A stretch of 64,000 nt of DNA from positions 6,791,534 through 6,855,533 of the forward strand of contig OX442422.1 in NCBI GenBank assembly GCA_949361645.1, given 5' to 3'. Below the pieces are notes generated by a model, which saw nothing but the letters and a program-made list of their open reading frames with translations, ran no database searches and had not been told where the DNA came from. Each line of letters starts with the position of its first letter. The stretch's first letter is position 1. The position numbers were made by a program, and so were the translations under genes. The DNA is from Spongilla lacustris (lineage: Eukaryota > Porifera > Demospongiae > Spongillida > Spongillidae). Positions 1-12,049 of the stretch are shown here, one piece after another.

Positions 1-1
1 T

Positions 2-1299
2 GTAGCAGGGGGTTATGTTAAGAAGCCCATTGTCTGCAGCCCACTTTCAGTGGTGGCCAATGGGGTAGGAAAGAAGCGGTTGGTAGTCAACCTGAGGCAT
101 GTAAACTGCTATCTTATGGTACAGAAATTTAAGTATGAAGATTTGCGTGTGGCTATGTTGATGTTTAAACCAGGTGAGTGGATGTTTTCATTTGACCTGA
201 AATCAGGGTACCATCATGTTGATATATATGAAAGTCATCAGACATTCTTAGGTTTTGAGTGGGGGTCACAATTTTATGTGTTCACTGTGTTGCCTTTTGG
301 CTTGTCCACAGCACCATATGTTTTCACTAAATTGCTGCGTCCATTGGTATGCTTGTGGCGTGGTAAGGGATGTAAGGCTATCCTCTATTTGGATGATGGC
401 ATTTGTGCAGTGGAAAGGGAAAGGGAAGCTGTGAGGGTTAGTACATGGGTGAGGGATACTTTGGAAAAAGAAGGTTTTGTGGCTAATGAGGCTAAGTGTA
501 CATGGACACCAACCCATAAGCTTCAGTGGTTGGGTTTCAATATTGACCTGGAACAGGGTGAACTATCTGTGCCTGAAACGAAGTTAAGCATGCTTAAAAG
601 TTTGCTGCGATGTGCAGTGACTTGGCAGTGCATTTCCACAAGGAGCCTTGCCAGCATAATTGGCAGGATTATATCTATGGGTTTGGCCTTAGGTCCAGTT
701 GCAAGATTTATGACCAGAAGCCTATATGCGATGTTAGAGTCATGGGAAGCATGATGCGATATGCTAGCTGTCACACAGGACGGTCAAATGGAATTAGATT
801 TCTGGGCAAAATGTATTGAGTCATACAATGGGCAGCCGATTTGGCGAGGTCCTTCAGCAGTTAGTGTGGCATATTCAGATGCTAGCGATACTGGATATGG
901 CGGATATACAGTAATGCATGGTATGCATGCTGTTGGAAGGCGCACGAAGCTAAACAGAGTTCAATCTGGCGGAAATTAGTAGCAGTTGCCAGGGTAATGG
1001 AATCAATTGCCACTAAGTTAGGGGGCACAAGGGTACGTTGGTTTATGGATAACCAAAATGTGGTTCGCAAATTGCAAGTGGGTAGTGGGAAAGCTCACTT
1101 GCAAGTGGAAGCACTTAGGGCGTTTGAATTATGTGTTCAACATCAGATACACTTAGAGCCGGAGTGGGTGCCCAGGGAGGAGAATCAGTTAGCTGACTAT
1201 TTAAGCCGCATTGTTGACTATGTCGATGATTGGTATTTAAACCCCAATATATTTACCATGGTAGACAGATTAGTCCAACAACTCAAACAACATGCATAA
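2..1299 (+). pseudogene. DIRS/Ngaro-like retrotransposon remnant (RT + RNase H)
   Basis: The reading frame is open from the window edge, so the 5' part lies outside. Reverse transcriptase landmarks appear in order: a VVNLRHVN segment, FSFDLKSGYHHVDI, LPFGLSTAPYVF and the catalytic YLDDG. An RNase H region follows with AYSDASDTGYGG, FMDNQNVV and ADYLSRIVDY. The ADYLSR...D-D-W ending and the RT style are typical of tyrosine-recombinase retroelements (DIRS, Ngaro). No recombinase domain follows: coding similarity stops near 1300 and an Ig-like exon begins. Two lesions are visible. An in-frame TGA at 752-754 separates the RT from the RNase H linker, and a frameshift near 930 moves the frame before EAKQSSIW. 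This is a dead copy. Assignment to the DIRS group rather than Ty3/gypsy rests on motif style and is inference. Confidence 0.8.
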
Positions 1300-1314
1300 T
1301 ACAAATACCCCAAG

Positions 1315-1497
1315 TTTACCCTTGCACTTCATCATCCACTGGTGCCTGCAATCCATACATGCAAGCAGTAGGCAGTGACCTCAGTGGGGCCATGTGCACT
1401 AGATCAGTGCTGAGTGTCACTGCACACCCGGACATCAGTGGACTGGTGGTGGAGTGCAGGGATTACTCCACAGAGGAAGAGGCTGGATTGTTGGTGG
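1315..1497 (+). CDS. Ig-like receptor domain exon
   Basis: Reads PCTSSSTGACNPYMQAVG, then a CTRSVLSV strand and a VVECRDY strand ending in a LLVG turn. This matches the layout of the domain at 43125-43432 (-): a GACGPYL segment, a CSTSTSVL strand, a VECWD strand and ISLHILG. The exon is bounded by AAG|TTTACC and G|GTAAGG, and it ends in phase 1 as the other copies do. The first 80 bases are also related to the start of the tail exon at 49196-49455 (-). It is a single isolated exon, lying directly against the retroelement remnant, so it is probably a dispersed piece of a multi-exon cell-surface gene. The domain name is inferred from the cysteine spacing and alternating strand pattern. Confidence 0.55.
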
Positions 1498-1548
1498 GTA
1501 AGGGTAATTTTCCATTTAAGAACCGATGTCCTAATAAGAACTGGAAGG

Positions 1549-1562
1549 GGGGGGGGGGGGGG
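1549..1562 (+). repeat. poly-G run
   Basis: A run of about 14 G. Similar G or C homopolymers occur at 7777-7796, 13921-13942, 22588-22600 and 22916-22933. They are prone to length error in sequencing. Confidence 0.9.
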
Positions 1563-1888
1563 TAGGGGTTCTGTGCGTACCGCGTAAGGGTGACGAGTTT
1601 TTTCAAAAGCGAAACAAACCAAAACCATGTAGCCTTGTTATTTTCTTTCTTGCTCTTGTTTAGCTTCTAGTACAAGCGGGGGGAGGGGCGGGAAAGTATT
1701 TGGACGAAAACAACAACTGAAACCAGCCTTGTTGGCTTCGGTTCCTCCGCTCTTGTGTTTATCCTCCACTCGGAGCTAAACACGGCCATGACTTATTTCT
1801 TTTTGATGCTCAGGTGTAATATTAAAATAGACTTTAGCTTTATTGTTATAGTATACTACTCTTACTAGTAATTTGTAAACCCGCAATT

Positions 1889-2419
1889 ATGGCGGCTCTG
1901 CGGTACTACTCCAGTCTTGAAGATGCTAAAACTGCCTACCCGTTCAGTGAGTTTCAGCGACGCTTGTGTCACGACAAGGGTGTTAAGGTTGGTGTTAAGA
2001 AGGAGCATTATGACACTTTTATCGAGGCCCTTCAGGGTCGTCACTTTCAACAAGTTATTTCTCGGTCGAAAGTGAAACATCTCTTAGAGTTCCCATCCCT
2101 GATCATAGCCCATGACACCCATGATAAAGCACAGGATATGGGTACGATTATCTGACAGGAGGAAGCAGCAACTAGGGCTATTGTTGAGAAAGATCAAGAA
2201 CAGCCACAGTCGTCCAGGGGTGGGAGACCTCCTAAGAATGCTAAGGGTGGAGGGAGGAAGCCCCTGGTCCAGCTTATTGGCCAAGCCTCTAATGCCTTAC
2301 ATGTTCGGCAATCTACTGTCAGACCTACTGGTAAGGAGAACAAGACCAAGAGAGCCAAAAAAGGGGGTGAAGGTCAGGAGCCAAAAGCTATTCACAAGGT
2401 GAAGCCCATGTTTGATTGA
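1889..2419 (+). pseudogene. Unrecognised coding remnant, 5' part of a transposase-like locus
   Basis: ATG at 1889 opens a frame beginning MAALRYYSSLEDAKTAYPF, followed by a basic helical-looking segment (VGVKKEHYDTFIEAL). An in-frame TGA lies at 2153-2155. The same frame continues open to a TGA at 2417-2419, through EEAATRAIVEKDQ and a Lys/Gly-rich linker containing GGRPPKNAKGGGRK. Without the single stop it would be about 176 codons. I do not recognise the family. Its position just upstream of a DDE domain suggests the DNA-binding part of the same element, but this is inference. Confidence 0.4.
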
Positions 2420-2614
2420 CCGAAGCTGTCAAATGTGCTGAAGAATTGAAGACACTGAGGGTGAATGGTGAGGCTGCACCTCAGGAGTGGGGAGGAGTAT
2501 GGCCATCTCAGAAATGCATTGCCATGAAGTATAAGGTGACACCATGGATCATAAACCAGGTAGGTCTGACTGTCCATCCATGATTTATTCATATCTATCA
2601 TGTCTTTGTTGTAG

Positions 2615-3215
2615 GTGAACAAGATGAGGGAGGCTACAGGTAATCAGAACAAGCATGTCATCCTTGTTCTCGATGGATTTGGGAGCCACTGCTATAGCTG
2701 GAAGTCCCTTCATAAGATGGCTGATGCCAAGATAAAGGTGATAAAAATGCCTTCCCATACATCCAGTGCCCTCCACCCTTTGGATGTGGCAGTTTTCAAG
2801 GTACTCAAAGGGGAATGGCGGGCCTTTGTAGACCTGTACCAGTTGGCCATGCCAGGAGAAGCCATGAGCAAATATGATCTGTGTAAGTGGTTCCAGGTCA
2901 TATGGGAGAAGATATGGAGGGAAATGAGTTGGCCCGACAGGGTATGAAGAAGAGTGGTTTATACCCTTTTAATTCTAAGTGGGTGGTGGAGAACAAGGAC
3001 AAGCTTACCATTTCTGAGTCCTTCACTTGTACAGAAGATGATCTGGCAGTTCTTGCTGTGGCTGAAGAGTATGACATCCAGTCAGAAACGGTAGCAAGGG
3101 ATATCATTACTGTGAGGGGCATGTTATCATCGCCTCGCCTGCAAGAATTCATTAACACCATCATTGACTCAGCTGAGATTGAGCAGACTGTCACAGCTGA
3201 TGATGTGATGGACTA
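2615..3215 (+). pseudogene. pogo/Tigger-like DDE transposase remnant
   Basis: The segment VILVLDGFGSH, followed by IKVIKMPSHTSSALHPLD and VFKVLKGEWRAF, is the conserved block of DDE_1 (pogo/Tigger/jerky) transposases: aspartate in a LDG/LDN..SH context, then P-H-S-x-LxPLD. After WEKIWREM the frame shifts near 2935, and the typical GMKKSGLYPFN ending follows. The frame then stays open to about 3215 through an acidic tail. A possible intron (GTAGGT at 2560, acceptor TTGTAG at 2614) precedes the block. No terminal inverted repeats were found. The frameshift makes it non-functional as read. Confidence 0.65.
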
Positions 3216-3433
3216 GCTGCATAAGGTGGAGAGGTACGAAGTATCATTGGACTTACCAGAGGATGCAATCCTTGCCAAGCCATGGTGGCAAGAGAAAATT
3301 GAAGAATGGCTTGAGAGGGCTGGCTGTGGTGATGATGCAGTTGATGGTGCAGGTGACGATGGCCATTCACAAGGCCCAAGCAGGAAGAAGGCTTGTGGAC
3401 CTAAGATCCATAAGGCCACTGGTGAGAGATTAA

Positions 3434-4204
3434 GTGCCCCACGGGATTCCAAAGCATTATTTGGATGATCCTTCCAAGTATGCAGGCAGGGGAAATCACA
3501 TGACATTGAAAACAACAATTGAAAACTGCAAATTTATAGCTTTAGGATGGAAAGACAAAACCATCAAAAAGTTCATTTCCACTTGTGGCACCACTCAGCC
3601 TGGCAAACCCCACCAAAAGTATCACTACCCTCTTGATGGTGATGTGGTAGTCTTCTAAGTCCCACGTCCTCAACTTGTTTCCCAATACTTTGATGCTGCA
3701 TCAAAGATTGATGTGCATAACCACCTCAGACAGGGTTTGCTGAACATTGAAGATGCATGGGGTACGCAGACATGGCGGCATCGACTGGCTGCTACATTTA
3801 TTGGTGTCATTGTCTCTGACGCCTTGATTGCCTACAACTACGAACACAGTGTTTCACATACAATACGTGATTTTGTGAATGAACTTGCTCTGTCATTGAT
3901 TTTCAATGAAATGAAAGGCCATGATACAGTCCAGCAACGACGACAGTCTGGAGAATCTGTGCCCCCAACTGCCCCACCACCTGTCCCACACATGGCCATC
4001 CCATTTCATGCTCACCCCCTTAGGAAATTGGTACAGCTGTCCTTGTACAAGGGGAAAGTGCTAAGGAAGGAGAACGTCGAAAATGTGTGTCCTGTAATGC
4101 TCGTGGAGAGAAGCGCAGTGATTGTGCTACATGCTCAGATGAATCTCGTGAACTAATAGTGGCAGTCCGTGGGCATGGTTCTTCTCGTGGCACAGAGTGT
4201 CATG
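3434..4204 (+). pseudogene. piggyBac-like (DDE_Tnp_1_7) transposase, C-terminal half
   Basis: FIALGWKDKTIKKFISTCGTT, then VPRPQLVSQYFD and IDVHNHLRQG, then DAWGTQTWRHR and an SDALIAYNYE helix, are the C-terminal catalytic landmarks of the piggyBac-type DDE_Tnp_1_7 family. The aspartate of IDVHNH is the expected third acidic residue. A stop at 3656-3658 and a frameshift near 4020 interrupt it. After the shift a cysteine-rich tail is readable: CVSC, then CATC, then CHAFH, ending TGA at 4202-4204, which matches the zinc-binding C-terminal domain of such transposases. The N-terminal half is missing, and the sequence upstream belongs to another family. A middle fragment of the same family lies at 42640-42830 (-). 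Confidence 0.65.
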
Positions 4205-5545
4205 CTTTTCACTGAGTCAACCCCATTTGATCGGTTTTGGACATGCTTATTGTTGAACATTGCTATTACATTTTAAGGAGCTAGTGATTTAGGGTACATG
4301 TAATTGTAAAACTGACCCTTTGGTAACAAATGCATCTTTGCTGTATATAGAATGCATTAATTGCTGCTTTTATACATGTGTGGATGGATTAAAATGCATA
4401 AGCTATAGCTAGGAAATTATTGTGGTTCAATGCATTTCGGCTCATGCGATTAGCGGCAACCGAAGGCCAAACTTTTCACAAATACTATTCGTGTTACATT
4501 CAAAATCTACATTTTGTAATGGATGCGGAGCAGATGGATAGCCTTCTCATAGCTTTAGCATCAGTTGGAGTTCATGCATTATCAATTGTAGCTGCCCAAA
4601 ATGAGGCTGAACGTACCTACATGTACATGTACACGTATCCAGCGTGAACCACCCATACATGCGATTACGCAAAGGAGGTATTTTTTGCAAACCTGTCACC
4701 CTTCTTGCATTAATATCTTAGAAATGAACAAACCCAAATGCGCCTTTTTAATGGGGAAGAAACAGAACTCATACCCTAGTATACAACTTGAACATATATC
4801 TCATTCTATCTTTCTTTCTTGACTTATATTGAGCTAAAAGTGGTTCCCGCCAGGGAACCAGCGTTCCCGCTGCTCGTTCGTACATTAACCAACTAAGCCA
4901 CAAATTGCATCACATGTTCGGCGTGCATCGTAAATGCACCTTGCAAAATGTGAGCTGCTACTGCCACTACCAGTAAAACGAAAACCAAAATTTAATTGTG
5001 CATTTGTCACAAGGTGGTGGGTATTAGTGTATTAGCTAGGTTTATTAAGGTCTTGCAACTATTGATTGAATAAGGCTCTATGTAAAGACTTGTGCATGAA
5101 GCCACATATGTTACTACGGTGAGTGATGGACATCACTGCTTTTTTGCATGATTGGATTGCTGGATACTATCGTGTTGACACTGGCTAGTGCTGGGTACAT
5201 CACAGCCAGACAAAAAACAAGCGGTAATTAGGAAGGCCAGTTGCAGGAATCATAAATATACTTCTCCCACCTGGCTTCTCACCTGGCCATCATCACGTCT
5301 TCACACAAACGTAAGGTGCTCACAGAGCTCTACAGCAAAATGTGCACCCTCCCTTGGCCTCTTGGACATCCCTTGAGTTTTTCTATACATTGTGTTTTAA
5401 GGTTATGCACCTTTGATGTTTTTAATATTTTGCCTTTTAGCACCATTTGTGTGTGCTGCAACGTAACGTCTTACGCATGTTCCTTGCCAAACACAAAAAC
5501 ATTTTGATACTCATATCTCTTGGGCCGATTGTAAACTGTACTAGT
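4205..5545. other. No gene recognised
   Basis: AT-rich sequence with TACATGTACATGTAC near 4619. A 75-codon frame at 4420-4647 has no recognisable motif. Nothing else is supportable. Confidence 0.5.
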
Positions 5546-5935
5546 GCATGTGTGCATCCATATGCTTGTATGTGTACATCCATATGCTTATATGTGTACA
5601 TCCATATGCTTGTATATGACATCCATATGCTTATATGTGTACATCCATATGCTTGTATATGACATCCATATGCTTGTATGTGTACATCTATATGCTTGTG
5701 TATGTAAATCCATATGCTTGTATGTGTACATCTATATGCTTGTATGTGTACATCTATATGCTTGTATATGTAAATCCATATGCTTGTATGTGTACATCTA
5801 TATGCTTGTATATGTAAATCCATATGCTTGTATGTATACATCTATATGCTTGTGTATGTAAATCCATATGCTTGTATGTGTACATCTATATGCTTGTATG
5901 TGTACATCTATATGCTTGTATATGTAAATCCATTG
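5546..5935. repeat. 22-bp minisatellite (CATATGCTTGTATGTGTACATC type)
   Basis: About 17 head-to-tail copies of a 20-22 bp unit built around CCATATGCTTGTATGTGTA, with variants (TATATGACAT, TATATGTAAAT). Frames in both directions stay open only because of the periodicity. The same unit recurs at 18587-18665. Confidence 0.95.
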
Positions 5936-7000
5936 CCATGGTGATCATGGTGGTGGAGATAACAGACATGTCAAAAAAACACCACCCAGCTACCAGAACC
6001 AACCACAACATGCAAAGCTCAATTATTTCCCCCCTCCCCAGGACATATTTAACAGTCCCCAGGCCCTCTCTAAGGCCAGATGTACTCACCCACTGAGTTC
6101 TGTCTTAAGGCCTCCTGTGACTTCATGAGAGGGGGAGGGTGTGGGTGATGGTGGAGTACCCCACAGCAGTCAGATAGCTACAGAATACCCCACAGTAGTC
6201 AGCTAGCTACAGAATTTATTGCCTTTAATTATTAAATTACCCTATACGCACATACAACACTCGTTAACAAACGTTAGAGGTTACGGCTACTACTAGGCAT
6301 ACAGCTGAGCATGTATGCACTCTAGAATAGCTAACCCTTATAACTTACGGCGTCCGTGCCCTAAAATGAAGGCGCAATTGAAAGCAGGTCCTGCACAAGC
6401 GCACGTGGGATTCACGTGATTTGGATTTTTTTTTTAATTGCGCAATACAATACCGTTTTGGACATGCGACTTTCAACGCTGGTTCCCTGCAAGCGGCCAA
6501 GAAACAGGAGCTGTTGAATGCCCACAATTTTTACAGGCGGGGACGTGATTCTACCAGCATCCAACACGGCAATGATGCCATCATGGTGTTTACTGCCTTC
6601 AGTGACGTGGGGTCTAACGTGTGAAAATTCGTTTCATTCAGATTTGGAACTACCCACTAGCCGCGGTCACGCAGACATATTCACAAAACTATTGCGACGT
6701 TGCAAATCCCAATTCCACTAACTATTCAGGACTTCCGTTGGACAAGCCAAACTTACTGCTAACTATGTTTCTCCACAAAACCAGACCATTTTGGTCGGCT
6801 TCCGCTGCGGTCGACTACAGGTAGTGGCAGCCGCCTCCGATCGGCCGATCGGGTAGCTTTTTGTACTTTAGTGCATACCAGTATTTAAGGTAAGCTAACA
6901 CACTGCATGGCACCTAAGTTATCTGCTGTTCACAATGAACCTCAGCCACTGCCCAGTCCTTCTCCTGAGATGACTCGCTGTTACAAACAACCATCCCTCT
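5936..7000. other. No gene recognised
   Basis: Contains a short direct repeat around 6155-6215 (TACCCCACAG(C/T)AGTCAG(A/C)TAGCTACAGAAT). Short frames around 6421-6824 lack any motif. Confidence 0.45.
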
Positions 7001-7235
7001 CCTTCCCTCTTCACTTCCCTCTTTCTCCCGTGCTCATCCCTCTTCACCTCCCTCCCACCCACCCCTTCCTCTTCTCCCCTCATCCTCCCTCCAGTGCCGA
7101 CCTCCTTCTGTGATGCATCACCTGCCACATATCTCTCTTCACCTCCCTCCCCATTCATTCCCCTCCCTCCCACCTCCCTCTTTTCCCCTCAACCCCTCCT
7201 TTCTCCCCCCTCCCATCTCCTCCATCGGGCCCCTC
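7000..7235. repeat. CT-rich polypyrimidine tract
   Basis: CCCTCTTCACCTCCCTCC-type sequence. A frame running through it to 7471 is Pro/Ser/Leu low complexity and not credible as a gene on its own. Confidence 0.75.
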
Positions 7236-7973
7236 CCCCACCCTACTTCCTCCCAATGGTCAATGGGACCGGGGTACTGGTCCCTGTTGCATCTTCTGAT
7301 TCCATACCTCCTGCCCCTGGTGGATGGAGGTGGAGGCATGTGGGCCATACCTCACAGCGGTTGAGTACTGAGACATATCCAGTGGACGAATGCTTCAATG
7401 CCATCTCCTCCATCCCTCCCCCTGGTCCTGGTTCCACCCTACCTACACCTTCCACACTGGCTCCTCTCTGACTACAGAGGTATTTGGAGAGACTGTATTC
7501 TGTGTAAAGTGTTTGTGAGGATGGGAAGTGAGTGTATGTGTGAAAATGTGTGTGAAGTGTGTGTTGGGATGTGAACATGCATGTACATGTACAATGTCTA
7601 TTGACCGTAGGTCTTTATTTAATTTTTGTAGGCTCAGTTCATATTCATTCGTGCTCCCATACATGTATGTCAAGTGGGCCATGTGTGATGTTTCTGTCAT
7701 GCAGGTTATTGCAACATATGTACAAGTGTGTGCTTATTGGTTTTGGAAACCAGAAAAGAACCAATGGTAGGAAAGGGGGGGGGGGGGGGGGGGGGGCAAA
7801 AAACATATTCACATATTAACCATACATGGTATAATTGATTGAATAGGTTTATTGCCTTTGGTTATGATAGGATCAATGCCCTTGTAAGAGTCTGGGGACC
7901 CTTATGTAATTAAATCATTACGTTGAACATTGTACTATAAGCTGCTCTTGCCCCTCTGTCTTGGGACTAACAG

Positions 7974-10900
7974 GGACTACATCATCCACCAGATGGGCAA
8001 AGATTTCTTTCTTTATGTGTTCCAGTACAGAAATGTCCTGAAGGCAGTGTTCAGGCAGATACACTTGTCATTGGGTATGTTTTATTTTAATCTTTTAGAA
8101 CAACATGTAGTTGTAATGGCACTGTGGTAAACTTGCACGAATCAGCTGTGTATGGCATGCTATCCTGCAATTTGAAATGTTAATGTTTTGCCCTGAAACA
8201 GTAAATTTCAGTTCCTTTACCATTGTCTTTTGTGCCGTTGCTGTGGTATTGACAATCACTATAGCCATTGCAATATCTGGCAAGTTGCATGTTGTGTGAT
8301 GGGTAGAGTGTACGTTTTTGTGTGTATGTGTGTGTGTATATGTGTAAGTGTGTATATCATATGTCAGTAACTACCTTTGGTTGTAAATTTCAGTATCATG
8401 TTTATCAGTTGTGACTTGTACAATCTATGCTCTTACATGTACGAGAAGTGATTGAGTTTCGAGGTAATACCCGGTAATTCACAACCACAGGAGTACGTGT
8501 AAGGTGTACGCGTGTGGGGTACATGTGTCTCTCTCTTGTACACCTGTGGGGATGCATGCACAATGAACGTGTGCATATTATAACTTTGCGATGTGCAGGA
8601 GGGCTGTGACTCCCTCTTTTCTCCCCTCATTCCTCCCTTTCCCTCATTACTAGGGCAGACCCCTCCGTGCGAGGGGAGGGGTACTCCCTCGTCCAGCGGG
8701 ACATGTGGGCCCCTTGAGGCCTCGAATGTCATGGGGGCAGGCAAGGGTACTGCAATACATAAGGTCCAGTCATCATCACCACCTAGGATAGTTACTTTAC
8801 ACCAAGAAGGTCACGTCTACTTATCACTACTTATATACCATCACAGGGAGGTACTACCAGCTATAGTGTATACATGTATGCAGCTATATTTATGTTTATA
8901 ATGAATTATACATTTTGCTTCCTTGTTAAACAACTTAGCTAGTTACAGGAAAAGTTATTAGTGGGGTTAGTTGAGCCATTTGCAAGGGGTGTTAGTTGAG
9001 ACATATGCTTTAGCTGCAATTGTATGGCATTAAAGATTCATGTAACAGAAATAGTGAGCTAAGCTTATTTGGTTATGCAGTAATCTCAGAAGCATTCTGT
9101 TTTTATTTCTAAAAGGAAAAATGACTTGTGAATCATATTTAAAACACTTGCCTATCAATTTTAAGTGCTGCATTAGTGTATGAATTTGCTTTGATCAATG
9201 ATATGACAATGTAAGGCCTAGACCAGATGGGTACAGAAGGAAGGGGAGGGGAGGGAGGAAGGGACAGGAAAGTGGGAGGAAGGGAGAGGGTGAAAGGGAA
9301 GGAAGGAAGAGAGTGAAAAGGAAGGAGGGAAGGGAGAAAGGAAGGGGAGGTGGGCATTGGCATGTAGCCATACCCCCCCTCCCTTACTTCTTAACCAACT
9401 GTGCTTGTTTACACAACAGCTGTGTCAATTGCCCTAAAAAAAAAAAGCTGGTGCCTGTCATTTATATATGCATTGTACTAGAAGTGACGTCTGATCCTGA
9501 CGAATAAGATAATGTAGACAAGTTTGTCAAGATAAGGGGATGTTAGAAAAGGGAATACATGTATATTTGTTCAGATGATCATTGTTGTGCTGCTATGCTC
9601 ACGTTACATGTATGTACATATATGTTGCCCAGGTGATACTGCATCTAATTTGGGCATTGCCATGGACGAGCTGATGAGGCATCAATCATCGCTTCGCAAC
9701 GTTGTGATATCTGCCCTTATAAGGGTGAGTTTGGCTGTCTACTGGAGCACCTTCCACAAAGGTCACAGCGGGGTACCCTATTGTTGCCATGCTTAGTGAA
9801 GTTGAGGGAGAAAGAGCTTTGTCACCTTTAGGGATGAAGAACATTGCTTGTGCTGTGTTGCCTCATGTTAGGGGTGGAGAGGGGGAGTGGTCACCCTTTA
9901 GGGATGAATGATAAGTACATTGCTCATGCTACATGTACATGTGTGTATGTTGCTGTGTTGGTGGAGGCCAGGGGCTTAGTAGCTGTCAATATTTCCTAAT
10001 GCATTAACCATACCATGAATATGCTTGTACTTGACTAGTGTGACCTACTTACTTTGTGTAGCTGTGCACCTTAATGTCCTCACTTCTCCTCTTCCTCCTC
10101 CCTCTCCTTCTCCTCCTCCCCTCCCCCTCTTCCCCTCCTCCCCCTTTCCCCTCCTTTTCCCCTCCCCGTCCTCCATCCTTCTCCCACTCTTCCTACTCCC
10201 TTCCTCCTCCCTACCTCCTCCCTACCTCCTCCCCAGCCCCTCCCCTCCCCTCCTCCCCCTCCCCTCCCCTCCTCCCCCTCCCCTCCTCCCCCTCCCCTCC
10301 CCTCCTCCCCCTCCCCTCCCCTCCTCCCCCTCCCCTCCCCTCCTCCCCCTCCCCTCCCCTCCCCTCCTCCCCCTCCCCTCCCCTCCCCTCCTCCCCCTCC
10401 CCTCCCCTCCTCCCCCTCCCCTCCTCCCCTCCCCCTCCACACGGGCTAGTTGCTGAAGAAGCTCTCGGAGATGGGGAGCACAGTGCAGGAAGGGCAGGAG
10501 GCAGAGTTCAAGGCCACCAAGGTGAGGGCGACCACCACAGAGGAGGACTTCAACTCCGAGAGCGAGGCTGACCCCGAGGGGAGTCCCCTTGGGAAGGAGG
10601 AGGAGTCACAGTCTGTTGGACAGCGGTGAGTTTTTTTTTGGGAAGCACCCAGTTGTCTTGGCAACCTTTTACTTGTCCTCTCGTACAGGTCAGGTAAAAC
10701 GGTCCAGCCCTTGTCAGATATATTTTGAATGTGGTAGGTAGGTCTGTGTTGGATACATTGTACGTGCACTGTTGGGTGGGGTTCTGTGGTGTGTATGTGT
10801 GACAAGGTGTGCACGAGTGTTAGGCCTGAGTGCACTTGTATAATTATATTGTACTTCTCATCCCATCTCCCCCTCCTCATCCTTTTCCTCTCTCATCCCT

Positions 10901-11224
10901 TCTCCCTCTCATCCCTTCTCCCTCTCATCCCTTCTCCCTCTCATCCCTTCTCCCTCTCATCCCTTCTCCCTCTTATCACTTCTCCCTCTCATCCTTCCCT
11001 CTATCTCCCTTCTCATCCCTTCCCTCTCTCCCTCTCTCCCTTGTTAGGTCCATTTCCTGGACGCCATTCTCAGCCATAACTCCACTGATGACTACATTAA
11101 GGAGTTAATCTCCCAAGGGGGACTGAAGCCGCTGTTGGATCTGCTGTCCCTCCCTTCTCTCCCCATTGACTTCTCCACCTCCTCTGCGTGTGGGGCCATC
11201 ACAGGAGCCTGCCGGGCCATGCTG
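7974..11224 (+). CDS. HUWE1: HUWE1-like HECT ubiquitin ligase, five internal exons
   Basis: HUWE1 is a giant HECT E3 ligase that ubiquitinates nuclear and cytosolic proteins. Exons read: 7974-8074, 9633-9724, 10450-10625, 10689-10733 and 11048-11224. All have GT donors and AG acceptors, and phases match: exon 1 ends in phase 1 and exon 2 begins GT GAT, exon 2/3 is phase 0, exon 3/4 phase 2. The recognisable blocks are AMDELMRHQSSLRNVV in exon 2, an acidic Ser/Glu segment in exon 3, and ILSHNSTDDYIKEL...LLSLPSLPIDFSTSSACGA in exon 5. They occur in the order expected for the HUWE1 N-terminal third. The match of exon 1 itself is unproven and rests on phase. Exon 4 (VQPLSDYILNV region) lacks one base near 10719, which would truncate the protein. 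No next exon was found after 11224 and the HECT domain is absent. It is therefore a partial gene, a fragment duplication, or a locus interrupted by repeats. Confidence 0.75.
8150..9630. other. Intron of the HUWE1-like gene
   Basis: Lies between the first two HUWE1-like exons. It holds a CT tract at 8604-8652 ending in a splice-acceptor-like TACTAG, and a GA-rich tract at 9236-9352. The ~100 bases after the acceptor have no recognisable coding match. Confidence 0.55.
10078..10440. repeat. CCCCTCCCCTCCTCC simple repeat abutting a splice acceptor
   Basis: About 360 bases of almost pure pyrimidine, ending 10 bases before the HUWE1-like exon at 10450. It is in effect a giant polypyrimidine tract. 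Confidence 0.95.
10866..11040. repeat. 16-bp CT-rich tandem repeat (TCTCATCCCTTCTCCC) abutting a splice acceptor
   Basis: Roughly eight to ten copies of a 16-bp pyrimidine unit, ending a few bases before the acceptor TTGTTAG of the exon at 11048. Confidence 0.95.
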
Positions 11225-11229
11225 GTGAG

Positions 11230-11360
11230 CTGGTTGATAGGCAAAGTCATGTGATTGTCATGTGATTAGTAGGCATCCCAATACAAAGTCATGTGATTAG
11301 TAGGCATCCCAATACAAAGTCATGTGATTAGTAGGCACCCCAATACAAAGTCATGTGATT
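11230..11360. repeat. About 30-bp tandem repeat in intron
   Basis: Three to four copies of a unit containing CAAAGTCATGTGATTAGTAG, directly after the last HUWE1-like exon. Confidence 0.85.
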
Positions 11361-11407
11361 AGTTGGTACCCAAATACAAATATAAATGTGAAACCATTAG
11401 TAGTAGC

Positions 11408-11822
11408 TTCTCTTCTACTCCCTCACCTCTCCCTCACCTCTCCCTCTCCTCCCTCTCCCTCTCCACCCTCCCCTCTCCATCCTCTCCTCCCTCCCCTCCC
11501 CTCTCCTCCCTCCCCTCCCCTCTCCTCCCTCCCCTCCCCTCTCCTCCCTCCCCTCCCCTCTCCTCCCTCCCCTCCCCTCTCCTCCCTCCCCTCCCCTCTC
11601 CTCCCTCCCCTCCCCTCTCCTCCCTCCCCTCCCCTCTCCTCCCTCCCCTCCCCTCTCCTCCCTCCCCTCCCCTCTCCTCCCTCCCCTCCCCTCTCCTCCC
11701 TCCCCTCCCCTCTCCTCCCTCCCCTCCCCTCTCCTCCCTCCCCTCCCCTCTCCTCCCTCCCCTCCCCTCTCCTCCCTCCCCTCCCCTCTCCTCCCTCCCC
11801 TCTCCCTCCTCCCTCCCCATCC
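11408..11822. repeat. 19-bp CT-rich tandem repeat (CTCCTCCCTCCCCTCCCCT)
   Basis: About 18 near-perfect copies of a 19-bp pyrimidine unit. No recognisable exon follows it. Confidence 0.95.
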
Positions 11823-12049
11823 TCTCTCCTGGAACTGCTCTTCTCATTACTGGGATACTGGTGTTGGCTGCCAAAGTATGTTTTGTTGTTGATGGATAAA
11901 ATACACTATATGGTGTGTGAAGGGGAGGGAGAGGTATGTGAAGGGGAGGAGAGGTGTGAAGGGGAGGAGAGGTGTGAAGGGGAGGGGAGAAGTGAGGAGG
12001 GGAACAGGAAGTATGAAGGAAAGAGGAACTGAGAACACATTCCACATCC

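Noticed and set aside
1230..1314. Continuation of the DIRS-like element beyond RNase H
   Set aside because: From 1315 the sequence matches the Ig-like receptor exon, not a recombinase.
5437..6096. CRISPR-like regular repeat array
   Set aside because: The units are contiguous without unique spacers and the genome is clearly eukaryotic; it is a minisatellite.
8653..8760. Extra HUWE1-like exon after the CT tract and TACTAG
   Set aside because: The flanking exons already join in phase without it, and none of its frames resembles the protein.
10025..10571. Long Pro/Ser/Leu or Gly/Arg/Glu-rich open frames
   Set aside because: They are translations of the CT/GA simple repeat in an intron; the same happens at 7094-7471 and 11355-12105.
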